From Aldrovandia affinis (Eukaryota; Chordata; Actinopteri; Notacanthiformes; Halosauridae): DNA of 64,000 bases. The stretch is from positions 1,488,001-1,552,000 of the forward strand of contig JAINUG010000087.1 of NCBI GenBank assembly GCA_029706075.1, read 5' to 3'. Positions within the stretch are counted from its first letter, which is position 1, and each line of letters opens with the position of its first letter. The position numbers and the translations under genes are program-made. A model generated the notes under the pieces. The model was not told where the DNA came from, did not search any database, and saw only the letters and a list, made by a program, of their open reading frames with translations. Shown here one piece after another: positions 31,931 through 47,579 of the stretch.

Positions 31931-34900
31931 TCATTAGGATATCATTTATAGCCCATGTCAAATGTCGCCATGTCTGGTTCTGGTTATCTTTTTAAATCAG
32001 AAAATCACATGCTATTCACAAGTCTTGTTTCTATGCTCTTTGCCCTACAGTAAGTGGGCAGAATCAATTTGTTCATTGTCACATTGCCACCACCCCCCAC
32101 CCCTCCACAGTAAGACATAGGCAAGACCCTTTCCAACTTCAAAATATGCATGAAATTAAACTACACGACAATTACTCTGGTTCCAGCATCACTTAATGAA
32201 ATTATTAATATAGTAATTATATATTTCAGAATTCCATCAGAGAGTATACGAAGCAGAACCTTCTCAAATTAAATGTAATGAAATTAAGTGATGACTCAGA
32301 ACCCCTCACCCATCCTTTTCTGACAAGTCATTCAAGCCATTCAAGTCATTTTGACAGCATTCCAAAACATGCAGCCACAGCCTTTCTACACAGGCCACCA
32401 AATGTTGTGTAGGTAGGTTCTCTAAGTTTAGTCTTGAGCAGACTTACTCCAGTTTCTATATACGTCACCTGATGCCTTTTTTCTATGTTTAGCTGCAAGC
32501 CATGGTTTTGAATACACATTTAGCTGTGGGTCCCTGGCTTGAATTTGTCAGGATTCTCATGGCATGGGACTCAACTAAAATAGTATCACTTTTCTAAAGG
32601 ATAAGGACTCAAAACGTGATAATATACACTCTGTAGAAGCACCTGCTTTCAATATACCTTGCATCCCTCATTTACTTGAGTGTTTTCTTTATTTGGGCAG
32701 TTACCTGTATTCTGATCAAAGAATTTAGTGTAGACTACTCAGAGAAAAGAATGTTAGGTCTGAGTTCTGAACCGTAGTTGCCAAAATATTGAACATTGAA
32801 GCATGGTACTTGCTTAAGGATTTCTATTACTATCCCATAATGGAGCTATGTGTGCAAGTATTGGCAAATTAAGGATGTACTTCATTGTTTAATTTACTGG
32901 TGATCCCCCCCCCCCCAGAGGAGCAGCCTCTAACCAGCATTAGTAACCACACTTGCATTTTATTCAGACTAATATTTCATAATTTCTTAAATTTGCTAAA
33001 AGCAACAGCATTGTCTGTGCAGACGTTTTTCACAACGTCCTGTTGTATGTCAGAGCTGTGGAATGAGATATGAGCAACTACCCCACCTGCTGCTCAGAGC
33101 CAGGAAGAGCCAGACAGCTTTATCTGGCAGAAAGGGCAACAGTGAATGATGCAGTTGCAGTTTTACGCTTGTAAGATATGTCATGGTACTTTTCTTCAGT
33201 CTGTCATTCCATTTGGGATGAACAATTCCCCACACTGATACCCAACATTTCCCAGACCTTGTGCACTTTGTGCATGCATGCTTCCACTCAAATACGACCA
33301 ATGACACAACAAGATTAGTATCAAAAAGCTGGCACGTGCTTGCAATACTTTATTTAAGTGGTTACATACAAATGCTTTAAAGTAGTTTATTTGCATGGTC
33401 ATCAGTATATATTCAACAACAAACTGGCTATATGAATTCCACATACATTCATTTGATTCCCTCTTTGTTGTGAAGAGATTGTCAAGACATCCCGGGGTAG
33501 ACTTAAACAAGTTATTATTGACCTTAACGTCAATGGCAGGCAAGGTGGGTTTTTTGGGGGATTGTTTAGCTGGGAGGTTATGCAGTGCCTACAGCTGCAG
33601 TTGTGCAGGAGGAATCTCCCATTCCCTAATCACATGGAACACACCGTCTGGTCTCTCCTTTTGTCTGCTTCACCTCAGATGCTGGGAGAGAACCCTACAA
33701 AGAAACAACCAGGGTTAGCCTCAGCCTCTGTTATCCAAGCCTCAGTGACTACCATACACTACATCTTCAGAGCCAATACACACAACTCTACCCACAGTGC
33801 TATTTATATATGTTTTTCATTTCTTCTTTGGTAAAGCTAGCTTACTTGTAAACCTGTGGTAGAGAACTTTGTTAATGGAAGGATTCCGTAAGTTGCTAAA
33901 TCTGTTGTGCCTTCTGTGTTTTTTTCAGTGGCAGCCATATAATTTTTTGTCTGTGAGGCGACTGTAGTAGTGTCAGACTATGGCCCAGTATTTTCAGATA
34001 GGCACTGCGTGGGGGACAAATGTCTGACTGGGAGAGAATTTCACAGACTATGGAGACAGCCCCAGGGCTAGGAAAAATAGAAGAAGAAAAACTGAGTAAA
34101 AGGAGGATGTTGCCTGATTTGCGTAACATGTATTTCCCATGCACTGTCAGTCTAGACCACTATCTCTTTGCAATTTAGTTAGACCATCACATCCTCTCCA
34201 TACACACAATGAATGTGAGGCATTCCTTACCTAAGAGTTTCATGAATTTGAGTGAAGAGTCCATTCATGTTCATTCAAAAATTACAGGGGGCATACGGTA
34301 CTCAAGTCTCTTCTAAACTCCATGTGATGCTCCAATCTCATAGAACTCAGCCCTTAATGTGCATTTTTATGGCAGGTTTGTTTGCTTTTTGTGGGGCCTG
34401 TTGTTAGGTAAAAAAACATTTTTTATGTTTTTATGATATGTTGCAACTAAAATAATTTATTGGAATGTATTTAGTTCAACATACCTTTGTGAAAATGTTC
34501 AGTGATGACATTAAAACTACAATCATTGATTCCAGCACCGCAAGGTTAATACAGATAAATGTTAGCATTTTACAGCCAGGTTTTTACAGACTTGTGAATT
34601 GTTGTGGTGGCGAATTGAACCTGCAGAATTATGATAAGAAAAGAAGAGAACATAGCTTGGGCTTGCATCAGAGTTTTTGAGGCACTATTAGCAAAGCTTA
34701 TGGTGATGGGAAAACACCCACACCCCACATTTGGCAACATGCGACACGTTGAAACCAATATGACCAGTCATACAGGTCCCCTTCAGGGAGTGATGGTAGC
34801 ACCACTGCGGGGCACAGCAAACACAAATAGCCGGGAGAGACAAAACTAAAATAGTGGCACGTAGTGGAAACAGCAGAGCCAAATGACGCATTTCCATTAT

Positions 34901-35066
34901 GTTACATTTATTTATGTGGCTGACTCTACTATCCAAAGGTACTTCCACTGCCAGTTGGCATCCAACACAAAACAGAAATTGTTGTTTCCAAGACTGGAAA
35001 GTCTTTAAACAAGTGTCTGCTTGCACCAAATCATTGGTCTTAAAAAATCAGGGACTTAATTGAGTT

Positions 35067-35097
<31 letters not shown>

Positions 35098-35539
35098 CTT
35101 CTATATACAATTCTTAGTTATTAGTAAAAGGCCTAAATAGAGATTTTTTTCTCACCCACCAACCAGAGCTGGAAGGTGCAGGCATTTTTTTCCTGACACA
35201 AACTCTCTGTTGAGAGATGGCTCTTCTCCTGAGTGATGTTGGGAAGCAGGGGAAGGGTGAGGATGCCACGCCCCACGCTGGAATCGAGCCTGCGCACTTC
35301 ACGGCTCCTCTTGCCATCTGTCACACTTAATATCCCAGACAGCAGAACCCTGGCTCCTCTGAGCTTTAATCCATCGGACACAGCTGGAACGCAACGTCCA
35401 GAGATCTGTGTGCCTTCACGTTGCCCACTTAGACATCAATTCAGCCTGCAGCATGTTTGTGATTTGTCAATTACCTTAAAAGAGCATAATATTCTGAGGG
35501 GGTAGCCAGTGTTTCATTCATTCTAAGTGAACAGAAGTT

Positions 35540-35740
35540 GTCCCAACCTCTACATGGCACAAAGTTAAACAGGACATCGTTCTGCAAATTTGAATGCATG
35601 ATTACTATGTGTTTGCATTTATTAGATTCTAAATAATAAACAAAAGTGAACATGGCACATGCAAACGTTTGGACACCTTGTGAGTTATTACCTAGTAACA
35701 CCTCCCCACAGATATAACAGCTTCCAAATGTTTCCTATAG
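35540..35740 (+). mobile_element. Dispersed DNA-transposon-like repeat, copy 1
   Basis: Contains 'aaagtgaacatggcacatgc', 'aacgtttggacacc', 'aacacctccccacagatata' and 'acagcttccaaatgtttcct'. The same blocks in the same order recur at 60850-61035 (for example aaagtgaacatggcctgtgc and acagcttccaaatgtctcct). The family is not identified with certainty; it looks like a Tc1-type terminal region. Confidence 0.55.
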
Positions 35741-38700
35741 CCAGCTAAGAGTCTTCTTATTCTTGCTTTTAGAATTTTCCTTTTCTTCAACTGTGTGTGT
35801 GTGTGTATATATATATCCTGTCCTATAATGTGAACATCAACCAGACATCTGGGACTGGTAGAGCCAAGGGGAAACAGTGTTACCAGTTCTAAACTTAGAG
35901 TAAGAGCTCTGCCCCACGCCACCATGACCTGTCTCTGACCCAGTGTCTGAAGTGTACCCCCACGCAGTACCACACCTTCTCTACTTATTGGTCTAAAGCC
36001 AGAATACAAATCAATTTAAATCATGAGAACAGTTTACTTCTTTTAGAACTGGTAAGTGGATATATGACAGTCTGTCTTAACCCTATTTTAATAACCCCAG
36101 TTGAGTTTCCCATGGCCTTTGTGTTGTTACACTGGCTATGGAATTTGTGTTTTTTAGCCAGGCTCCTTGCTTATCCATAACAAGCCAGCAGCGAATCATT
36201 GACCTTTAAACAATTACAGAGATAATGTCAATGTTAATGTTAATGACTTTCAATATTAATGATACACACCTGTTTGTATCCTGTTTCCCCTTTCCTGGTG
36301 GAAAGTGTGTCAGGTGCCCCATGTGACTGTTTCTGTCCCTCAGCCTTAAATCCACAGGGTTCACAGTGGCTCACCTGAGTCATACTCCAAATTATGAAAC
36401 AATTGTGAAATTAGCCATTGTGATTATGAAACCATTGTGAAACAAAGTGATGAATAACCTTTCCAAAACAATTGTTGGCTGGAGACCTCTCCCCATTATA
36501 GACAGTATCTTGTTTGTATCAATATAATTTCATCATAAAAAAATATTAATTTGATTGGGATCATATTTGAATACATTCAAATTTTCCAACTGAACAGAAA
36601 AAAAAGTATTTACTCTTCTTACATTTTAAGGGTCTCAGTTCGACTGAACAAATCAGCAGCAAGTAAACAGTACCATGTGGACAGTGTTCTTGAATCACAT
36701 GGCCCAAGGCTATTTTAAGAGTAGTGGTAATGTGACAATTTCCTGTACCCTGACTGTTCTAATAATAAAAAAGTAAAGAGCTGTGCCCAAACAAATCTCT
36801 TTAAAATACATCATCATCGGCCTGACAGTGTTAATACAAGGACACAGGGTGCAGTGTTGTGGTTATGAAAAGGAAAATGTTATCCAAACAGTTAGTATAT
36901 ATTGTGTATGAGTAATTGGGCAACATATAAAACCCTTCCCTCCACTATCTCTTGATTGTGACACCAGATAAATTATTGTTTGTTTTGACCTTATTTCTAA
37001 TTCCAGATTATGTAATCACTTCAAAACTGCTTATTATTCTGTTGTCTTGAGCAGATCTGTCCATACAGAACTTCAAAAATGAGAAATAATATCCACACTG
37101 TGATCTAAACCTTCCAACAATAAGTGACTTTTTTATTTTTGTGAACAAGACACAATAAAAAATAACACAAATTCTTTGCAGCTTTAACATTAGCTAATAA
37201 TACCAAGAATAGATGCCCAACTTTAACAAATTGTTTTCATGACAACCCATAATAAAATGAATAATATAATAAAATATTGGAAGACAGACCATTTAGCTAT
37301 CCCTGATGTCTAAACATTGGTGAAGCTGACAGCCACAAATACAATTTGTCAGTTACTAACAACATTAATTCAAGATCAACGCAAAAATATGATAAAGCTA
37401 AATGTGAGAACGCAGTCAACTGACAGTTTGGTTTCGACCAATCAGAGCTTTTAGTTCAACAACAGCAGCGGCAACTCTATTTGCTCTAGTGAGGCAGAAG
37501 TTCCAGTCTGTCTCAGTCTCAGTTTAAATTGATGACTTTAGAAACAGATACACATTTCTATGAAAATGTTAGAAGAAAAAGAAAAAAACAGCGTATTCTA
37601 GTATACGTCACTGAATTTTGTTGGGGTAAATTATATTTGTGTGAAAAAACAGCCACCGCACCGATTTAAAAAAGTGAACCCCTACTCATAAAAGCCTGAA
37701 TCTGCCCCTGGTAACGTTAACTGTGACACAAACTAATTAAGCGACTGCGTGATTAACGAATTAATTAATTAACTAACTAAAATAAATAACAAATATGTAT
37801 TCATGGTCCATGTGTAATTATTAACTTAACTAGTTGCGATAGTAACATCATTAGTAGTAGTAATGTCATTAGGCGGTGAACTACAACCTACTGCACTTGG
37901 CCGTGACGTATAATTTGGGGACAGTGATTTACTCTTGGGGAGTGTAGTTTTTACCCCCCTAGAAACCAAGAACTGTTAGGGATATATTACATTTCTCAGT
38001 ACAAAGACTAAAACATTGATAACCAGTTCCCGCAATCCAAAGATAGTGACTAGATTTACAAACCAATAAAGAACTGTGAGTATTGCTAGTATACAGATTT
38101 GACTATTGTCAATCTTAAAATGACCTATGGGGAAAATAAATGATGAATTTGCTTCCGCAAGGACCACGTGACCAAATACACCAAACATCGGTGCTCTCGG
38201 GACTGGCTTCATTCTGCAGACGGGAGTGGATCACTCGCCCAGAGCACACTAAGGGGAAAATGGCAACGAAGGTGCTGGAAAATAAAACCAGGGAATAACA
38301 ACACAGTCAAATGAAATAATGGTATGGCCGTCTACTCGTTTTCTGTTAACTAGCTTCCTAACTATTTACTGTCCATTCAATTTACACGTCTTGTTTGCTA
38401 GCTTGCCAATGCAACAGCTAGGCCACATATCAGTGGTAGCTAGCTAACAAACTAGTAGCCAAATGGTTCATTTTCGTTGCCATTGACCGAAAACATCTGA
38501 ACATAACACTTGATTTTTAATCATATAAGCCACCTTTATTAATGAGACGTTAGTTGTGTATGGCCTTTTCACTGAACTGTATTGGCTAAAGTTACCTTAA
38601 GTTTATCTTTAAACTGTCACTGCATCTGTTGTGCAGGTAAGATTTTCATCTCCATCAAACCATATTAGCACAGATTAAATAGACCCACCAGCAGTATTAC

Positions 38701-40584
38701 TCAGATTAGTATTCTTAATTTTAGGGATGACGCTGGGCACTTCTAGAATTCATCAAACGCTACAAATGCTTAGCTATTTCACGAGAGAATTTATTTCTTA
38801 ACATTTCTGCGAAGTAACCCATGTCCCGTCCATAAAAAGACCCCGTTCAAAGTTACAAACAATGCGTATGCGCGCGCAGCCAGGATCAATGACGCGAAGT
38901 CTAAATTAATGCAAGTTAAGTGAATGGAGAAAATATTTAAAAGTCGCCACATCGCGCTGTAGAACCTGTATTTATTGAAGATCACCTCTGAGTACTTGAG
39001 GTGTTACTCCTACCATGTGCATACTCAAGCGACCCTGCACACTTCTCAGGGGTTTTAAGGGCTTGTTAAGAGACCGAGAGGGAAAGATGATGCAGACCAT
39101 GCAAAGACCCAAGCTGAAAACTGTTTGTGATCAAGTCAGCTAAGCCATATTTCAGTTATAAGTGACCTACCTGCTTATTGTGTTGGGCAGTAAATCAGCC
39201 CTACTGTTTCAAATGTATCCATTAATCTTTGAGCCAGCGCATTCGCTACAATGCGCTTAATCAACAAATTAACTGTTTGACATGTATTCACTCTTTTTCA
39301 GTCAATCGCTAAAGTTTACTTAACTGAACTGAGCAGCTCTTGATGAACAAGACAACCTTAAAGGAGAATGCTCCCAGGTTTCTTCAATTTGATGTTTTTC
39401 CTTACTTCAGAAATGTGGTTTGATTTCTTTCAGACCTGCTGCTCCAGTAGCCAGAACTGCATGCTTCCATTTTAATGAAATTGCTCTCCCACTCTCACTT
39501 CCCTGAGAGTTGTTGCAATACGATGTAATAAAAATTGAAATTGACAACTTGATGGCCTGTATTTTCTGACACACTTATCGGTTGTGAATCATCAAATGTA
39601 TACATTGTCTACGAAAAAACGATATGTTTCCAAAATCTTGTTCGTTTCAGACAACTGTTCTCAACAGCGCATATGCGCATACTCTAGAGGGGAATCCCAG
39701 AATCGCAGATCCCCTACTTCACAGGTCACTTTATTGAAATTTAGGGGTGGGAGATATCTCCCTGGGTACAGTGTGAGTAGAAATGGAGTGATACTCATTA
39801 CACACACACACTGCTTAATCAGTTGATATTTCCTCTGCTTCCAACAGTAATGGGTAAAATCATGCAACTTTGAAGGCAAAATAAAACTTCCATGATGGCA
39901 TTTTGACAGTTGATGTACCTTCATTATGTTTGTTATTATGCACAGATTGTGATATTGTTTCATTTTTAAATAAAATTAAGGTAAATTTATTAAAATGTTT
40001 AATTCCCAATGTCAAGTATATTTACTGCCAAGGCATTGAAATTGCAACACTAGATTTATGTGCCTGTTGTGTAAGCCAAGATCCCTCATGTCAACATAGA
40101 CACTTGCTGAAAAGAGCGTGGTTTGCTTAGACTGGAAATTGGCGCTTTTTGCCTTTAAGGAACTTCAGCACAAATTGGCTAGCTTACATTTTAGTAATGT
40201 CCTTTAATATCTGGCTAGCTACGTGGATGCAAAACCTAACCATGATTACACCATCGTGAACTCTTTGTGCTCATAATGTAGCTGTCTGTGCAGATTCATT
40301 TTGTGTATATAGCTACAAGAGAAATGTAGAATGAACTACAGTGGTATGTAAAGGAGTAAATCAACTTTTCACTGAATTTGTTTTCGAGGACTCAGAACAA
40401 GGGACAGAACACAGTTGCAGCTACAGTATAAATGATGGTTGTGTCCACCAGTGTGTTACAGGAAATGAGCTATTCACATGTTGACTAAAGATTTGTTGGC
40501 AAAATTTGAAACCATCATAGCACATATGATGGAATACCACATAGCACCATCATAAGACATATTCCCTCCCTTTGTTTCCTTTAG

Positions 40585-41942
40585 GAGTCCCACTTCTGCT
40601 TGTCTTTGATCAGCACGGAGATGCAGGCAGGATTATGTCTGGGACACTGAGACAACACTACCAGAGCTCGCTGAGCAGTGCAGGATCAGACAGTGGACTG
40701 GAGTCTGTCCACATGACAGAGTCAGAGACAGAGTGTGCTGCACCAGGACTCGGCACACTTGGGCCAGAGTGTGTTACAGCACATAGCGGGGTCAGTGATC
40801 TACACCACACAGATGCAAAATTGGTCAAAACAGAAAGTGATCTGAGCTCCGATGACATTGAGGATTTGATCAAGACCGAGTGCCTGGACGGTACAGAGCT
40901 GGAATATGGAAACCATCTGCATCCTGGCCAAATCAAGACCGAGACTGACGAAGGAGACTACATCAAAGAAGAGCAAGACAGCGACTTGAAGGATTTTCAA
41001 CTTGTAACGATTGGATTTGACGACGTGAAATATGAATCTGATGAAAGTTTAGCGGGTGATGCCATGAATGATGTAGTGAATGGAGCTGGGGATGAATGCA
41101 AAGCACAGACTGAGCAATGGCAGAGTGAGGGAGAAGTGAGTCCATGTTCTAAAACTGATAACACAGAGACCCTTCAATGCGATAACCTAAACCAGCACTG
41201 TGAAATACAGGATTCAGGTAACCAGAGCAGCTTTGTACAGGATAGCATGGGTTTAGTTCATCCTGACAATTATATAAGATACAACTGTGGCCAATGTGGA
41301 AAGATTTTTACTCGGGCATTATGTTTGAAACAACACAAGAGAATTCATACAGTTGAAAAGTCCTACAAGTGTGACCAGTGTGGGAGGTGTTTTAAGCAGC
41401 CATCCCACTTAAATCAACATCAGATCATACATTCAAATGAGAAACCGCACAAATGTACCCATTGTGGGAAGTGTTTCAATCAGGCCGCAACCTTAAAACA
41501 ACACCAGAGAATTCATACAAACGAAGAACCTTTCAGGTGTACCCAGTGCGGAATGGGCTTTAAAGAGGCGCAGAATTTAAAACGACACCAAAAACTTCAC
41601 ACGGGTGAAAAACCCTACAGTTGTCCCCATTGTGGGAAGTGTTTTAATCACGTGTCTAATTTAAACCAGCATCAGAGAATTCACTCAAATGAAAAAACAT
41701 ACAACTGCACCCAGTGTGGGAAGTGCTTTAACGAGGCGTCACATTTAAATCGACACCAGAGAATCCATTCAGGTGAAAAACCATACAAGTGTATCCAGTG
41801 TGGCAAAAGTTTTAATCAGGCGTCCAATTTAAAACAACACCAGAGAATTCATTCAAATGAAAAAACATACAAATGTAGTAAGTGTAGTAAATGTTTTAAA
41901 CAGGCGTCATCTTTAAATAAACACCAGAGACTGCATAAATGA
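40585..41942 (+). CDS. C2H2 zinc-finger protein, eight fingers, acidic N-terminus
   Basis: Probable nuclear DNA-binding regulator. The last exon starts after tttcctttag at 40585. The first good ATG is 40635 (MSGTLRQHYQ), giving 435 residues, but the frame is open to the acceptor, so an upstream exon could add residues. Residues 1-215 are acidic, with several SUMO-type psi-K-x-E sites (LVKTE, LIKTE, QIKTE, YIKEE). Residues about 216-435 are eight uninterrupted C2H2 fingers. Helix residues -1, 3, 6 read R-C-Q, Q-H-Q, Q-T-Q, E-N-R, H-N-Q, E-H-R, Q-N-Q, Q-S-K. Many linkers are SNEK(T/P) rather than TGEKP. No KRAB, BTB or SCAN domain is visible. A paralogue is at 47580-48866 in opposite orientation. 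The gene name is unknown. Confidence 0.92.
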
Positions 41943-44900
41943 AGAAGGTCATTGGCAAGGACAACAAACACGTATTCGTTTGATTCACCATAACAAATGT
42001 GGGAAGTTTATTTTCAAGTTTCTATTGTCCAGCTCCACTGAGTCTTTGCAAAATAGCAACATTGTCAAGGCACCAGGATATTGATTTGTGTGGGGGGAAT
42101 TGTAGCAAATTTCAGTTAAACTGTCAGAGATATTTATTGTGAGGAAACATTTTTCTTTTAAAATAATACCAAATTGTTCTCTTGTGTGGGGAGTTTATCA
42201 GAAGTTTATCAAATTTGTGAAAAAGGTGTAGAAATGTTTTGAAAGCTGAGATTTTGTAACAGGAAAATACATTTACATAGATGAGAGAAGGTTGAGTTGA
42301 ATGTATTGCTGCACTGAATATTAATTCATCAGAGCAAATCAATTGGAAAAATAGTCTATTTCAGCTATACAACCACATAGATGAGAGAAATATATGTTTT
42401 CATACAGTACATCCCCAGGAAACTAATGGAAGTTGGAAATGTATGTTCTCGTATGTGATTTGTGAAATTTAAGTTGAATTTTCATTTTAAAAATACATTT
42501 GAAACCACACAAATATTGGACCTTGGAAAATGTATTATTTTTTTATGTAATTTCAATTGCCACTGTCCAACTGTAATGATAAAATGGCATCGGCACATTT
42601 GCTTATAATTTGTTTAAACTTTTCATATGGAAGCTTATGTTGTTGACTTAAGATTCTGAAAATACTTTCTACAATACAAGTTTTGTCATTCGACATGAAA
42701 TTATTTTTCTTTAAAAAAAAATTATTAACAGCCCCCTGATCTGTAATAAATGCAGTGAAAATTTATTTGAGGTCATTTACTTAGCAATTTTTCACTCTGA
42801 ATTTGCATTGTAAAGCATTCAGCAAGTATTGCATGCTTTTTTTGAGGCAGCATTTAAAAAATATCCTTTAAATTGAATTCATGATGTCTGCTTCTCTGTG
42901 AATCATGTGTTTGCACTTAACAAACACGCGTTTGCCCTATTTGAAGAAGCAAGAAGCACAAGCGCAGATTGATATTCTGGAGCTGCGCAGAGCAGTGCAT
43001 ATGCATAAAATGACATTTGCGCCGAAGTTGGTGTTTTTATCCATGTGTTTTTTGGACTTGCACTGTGTGGATGGAAAGGGGACTGGTTTGGGTCATTTTG
43101 GAGTGTGGACTGACTCAAATGCACAGCACAGTGGTATTTTAACAGAGGGGTCTGAATATTCCACCACCAGAAACCTGGTCTTCATGAAAACGCAACCGTG
43201 CACCAACACTACCAGTCCTTGAGTCCTTGGTAGGAGGTGATTATGAGAAAAATAAAGATCGTGTTGTGATGTCATCCACATAGATATTATTACAGTAACA
43301 ATATATTTAGAATATTTATTCTGCACCCATTATATTCTATTATCAAATAAATGGTATATCAGTAACCATGTTTCAAATTAAAGCACACAAACAGCATGGA
43401 ATTATTAATAATAAAGTATAGTTATGTCCTCAGCTAAGTAATTTCCCTCAGATAAATCGTGTCAATACAGTCCTACAATTCACACAGGCAAGGTAACATA
43501 TAAACCAGTGGTTGGCAACTGGTGGCTGAATTAGTCACTTAAGCAATCAATCCTGGCCCATCAATAGCCTCCCATTTTTTTATCTTTTTGAATGGACCAC
43601 ACACAGAACAAAGAGCTGAGTGATTATAGAATGCAGCGATGAGCAGCATTTATGACGTTCAACTTCGCTCACGTGCTCTGCTATCAAGAATGGTTATTCA
43701 AAACACAAAATGACAATTTTTCATGAAGTGAAAAAGCAGTCTGTTTTTAAAAAGGCAGACGGAGGGAGAAAAAAGCAGTCAAGCTATTTATTTCAACAAT
43801 TCTTTTCATTTTAATGGGTTATGCTAAAAAAAAAAATGCTTTGTGTGACAAGCCTTTGAGTACTTGACACATTTGACAAATGAAAAAAGTAGGCTATATT
43901 TCAAATAACTGGCCTCATTTCATTTGGCCGCAAAAAAGGTATTGTATAAGCCCAGTGTAGGTACCTGTGCTGAGACCTGGATTCCGGTTCGTAATTATAC
44001 AGGCCAGCACCAAGGTGTATGCATCAGGTACCCTAGTAAACCCCGCCCAGGACCAAGCTGTACTCACCAGGTAACTTGATAAGCCCACCCAGCACAAGGT
44101 GTACACTTCAATTAACTTAGTAAACACTGGGGAACACACAGCAGATGAGAGCAATGCATTTGGCATATAGCAATGGCGCATAGGCTTACACAACAGCTGG
44201 ACAAGCACTAATCATGACCCTTAACCTTTTTCCTCTTCATTAAATAATTCCTTAATTTATCTGCCAATTACATCGTCAAAAATGCTCCACGTACCCAGTG
44301 ATTAATTATTAATTATCCCCAATGGTCAATATAACATTCCACGATATGCAACTTATTACTAACAGTTCAAAAGAAAAGCACCAAATATAATTTGATCTGC
44401 ATGAATTTGCACATCTGAAGAATAGTCTACACAACAATGTTACTTCATGCCCCTATATTATATTGAACATGCCAACATTAGGGCCTAATGGCAAGCCAAG
44501 CAATTTACAATGTTTGCATAAAAGTAATGTAGTGATTCAAAATGTCTTCTTTCGGCTTAGACCTGGACATATCGATAGAAAATAACAGTATTGGTTGAGA
44601 CCAGCAGTGCTTTTGTGTCCATGGTTAGTGCTAGATCTAATGGGGTGCAAGAACAGTTACGTGAACGAATGTAGGAAAACGTGGGAAACATTGCTTTGGA
44701 ACAGTGCTTGTTTAGTTTCTGCAATATATATTGATCATTTTTATCATTTGCATCATATCAGTAATTTGGTACTCAGATTTTGGGAATTGTGTTTTACAGT
44801 TATACAGACTATGTGTTTTGTTCACTTTTTGAATTTTCTGTAACTAATTACTGAAATGACACACATGTACCCACTTTATGCTGCATACAGCGTTTATTTT

Positions 44901-47579
44901 GAATGACATGTAGACATGGATATATGCCAGACATCCTTTTTATAAGGTGTAGACATATACAAATGGACTGTATAGAATAACTGGGAATGTAATTACAAAA
45001 AATGTAGTTACAAAAGACAGAAATATCTAGCAAATGAAAGCATGTGAATATTAAAAGTATAATACTGACTACACATCTAACAATCCATTCCCAGAGGGGT
45101 CTCCAATTCTTCTGAGAACTTCTGTGAAATGGTTGTGCTCTCATTCCAGCATGCTACTAATGCTACTTGAAACATTTGCAGACATTTACCCACATTTTAG
45201 CTAAGAAATGTCATTTTTTTGCAAGTTGGAGTGCTGTAAGTATCCCTTTCATGTGGTATGCTCATCTGTCTCACCAAGTACAGCTATGTGCAGTTTCAGC
45301 CCTGCTTCAGAGCAGTAGTCTTAAAGACCAAAACATGTAAGAAGTGCCACCATTTTAAACATGTAACCATTTAAAAAAATTACAACATTAACAGATCCTG
45401 CTATGCAAATCTGAATACTTTGTACAATGAAATTAATAAAATATATATTGACATAGTGAACAACTTAACTTGCCCATGTTTATCCCAACCTTTTATTGCA
45501 TTAGATTAGTATTGCCTTACATGAATAGCTCAAACTGAAATAATTTTCTGACTAAACACGTCAGAAGAACCCATGTCTGTAACAAAGATCTTAAGAGTAG
45601 ACTTTCCTTTAGTGTTGATAATGCCAGGCCAGTACTCCATTAACAATGAGTGCGTGGGAGGGGCGCATGTGCTGCAGCAGCAATGCTCCTTCAGCAGGAC
45701 GAGGGTGGCACAGAGGTCACTTGAGAGGCACAACTGGCGATTTCAAATTGGAGAGAAAAAACCCCCAAAACATTTTTGTCTGTATATGTGTATGTATTTG
45801 TGTGTGTGTGTGTGTGTGTGTGTATGATCGTTCAGCTGGATATAATACAAAATGGCTCCGTGAGGCGAGTTTTGAGAAACACTTGATTATGAAGTGTAAA
45901 TCACGGGTACCTACCAACAGTGCACATTTCGTAAGGATCTCATCCAGTGGAAATTGTACCCTGTTCTTTTACACTTTTACTTTAGAAAATGAAAATAGCT
46001 GGAGAAGCCATGGGACCATGCTACATCTATGTCACTGCACTAGGTCTTCCCTGTAAATATTCTTCAGAGGACTACAATGTGGGTGTGTTTTTGTCTTCTG
46101 GGGTTTACAAACTTTCAGAAGAGACTATTTTGCATTAACCACTAAAATATGGCAAATGACAGTGATGCTAGCTTCGGGGTTCAGCTGTGACACATAACGC
46201 GACACACACCCCCTCATTTGTCTTCCCTGAACGAAGAAGAAAGTGTTCATTTGCAGGGAATTCAACTGTAGTCTGAAACATATTGCATTGAAAGTGAAAG
46301 CATCCAAGTCATCAAAGCAAACTCCTGAATTACAGGAATTCTAAACTCTGCTTGTAGTAACCACAATCACACTGCTATGTGTAGAAACCAAATAAAACAC
46401 ATTTTCGTAAACCAGAAGCAATCATAATCAGCAACCGACACTAGGATGGCTAGTAGCGATGCTGCTTTGACAGGCTATACAAAAAAGGTGGTTACTCCAT
46501 ATATATATAAAGGTGAGAACTTAAGGGGCGAGAAGTATTTACCCTCTCTAAAATGTGACATCATGTCACAACTTTTTATTTCAGCTGCCATCAGACATTG
46601 GTTATTAAACCCCCCAAAAACATTCCAGAATGTTCCCTATTGTTCTCTTGGTAGAAAAACTACTATATTGTTTTTCTACCAAAACATCTCCGACTAGACG
46701 GAATCTCTAAGTTATGCACCACTGGCCCATTTTCCTAAAATGACAGCAGACAAAATCATTTGAACTGATAAAATACAATAAATAATTACAAAAACATGTT
46801 AATATCATAAATACAACGTATGGGAAAAGTTAGTGGTTGACTGAGTTATCTGCAAACACGAGGACTACAGAATCACCTCCTTCATACAAACTGGTAACAC
46901 ACATTTTCAAACTTCAACTTCATTTTTAGAACCTGGACATATCCTCCACCCAGCAACCAATATCATGTCACTCCAAAGCCTCAGTGGAATCTTGTATGGT
47001 GGAATTCTGCTCTTATAGATCAGTTTTGACTATTTGTATGGTCTGAATTCAATCAACATTTGACTGAATTGAATGAACTGATTTGAGTAAACTCACAATT
47101 AAATTAATGCCAGTGTGGTTCAATGACCAAAATGAATGATTTAAAAAAATAATGCATAAATTTGAAATTCCTATTATGGACACATGCTGACTGAATTCAG
47201 GCCTATGAGTATGTTGATTTCTTAAGTGTGCCATTGTTTATCACCATGTGAGCACCAAGGCGATGCTGTTATTAGATGTTTTATATGTTCATGTTTATAT
47301 CATCTAGTTATTTTCCTCTACAGATTTGCTGGTATGCACTATGGGCCCTATTGTCAGTGTCCAACTGCCTGATTAACAACCCCTGAACAGGAAATATGTG
47401 TGCAAAAATAAGGAGTCTGAAAATTCAAATAATCAGATTAGGTGATAAAGTAAACTGAACTCTAACCGAGGGAGGGATTTGTGGGCACGTCTTCAGGTGG
47501 TGCCCTTGTGAATCCATGCAATCCTATTAAAATCATAAAAAAGCTGACTTTGCGACAGATTACTGGACAGCGTTCACTT
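41943..47579. other. Interval between the tail-to-tail zinc-finger genes
   Basis: 3' UTRs of both genes (no single clear polyadenylation site chosen; AATAAA-type motifs at about 42744 and 43248 for the left gene). A degenerate tandem repeat is at 43945-44115 (ggtgtatgcatcaggtacc, aggtgtacacttcaattaac), and a (GT)n at 45799-45822. A fragment near 43503 (ccagtggttggcaactggtg) resembles the ends of the hAT MITEs. No further gene recognised. Confidence 0.5.

Noticed and set aside
43945-44115. CRISPR-like spaced repeats
   Set aside because: Degenerate tandem copies with no constant repeat or unique spacers; a eukaryotic genome.
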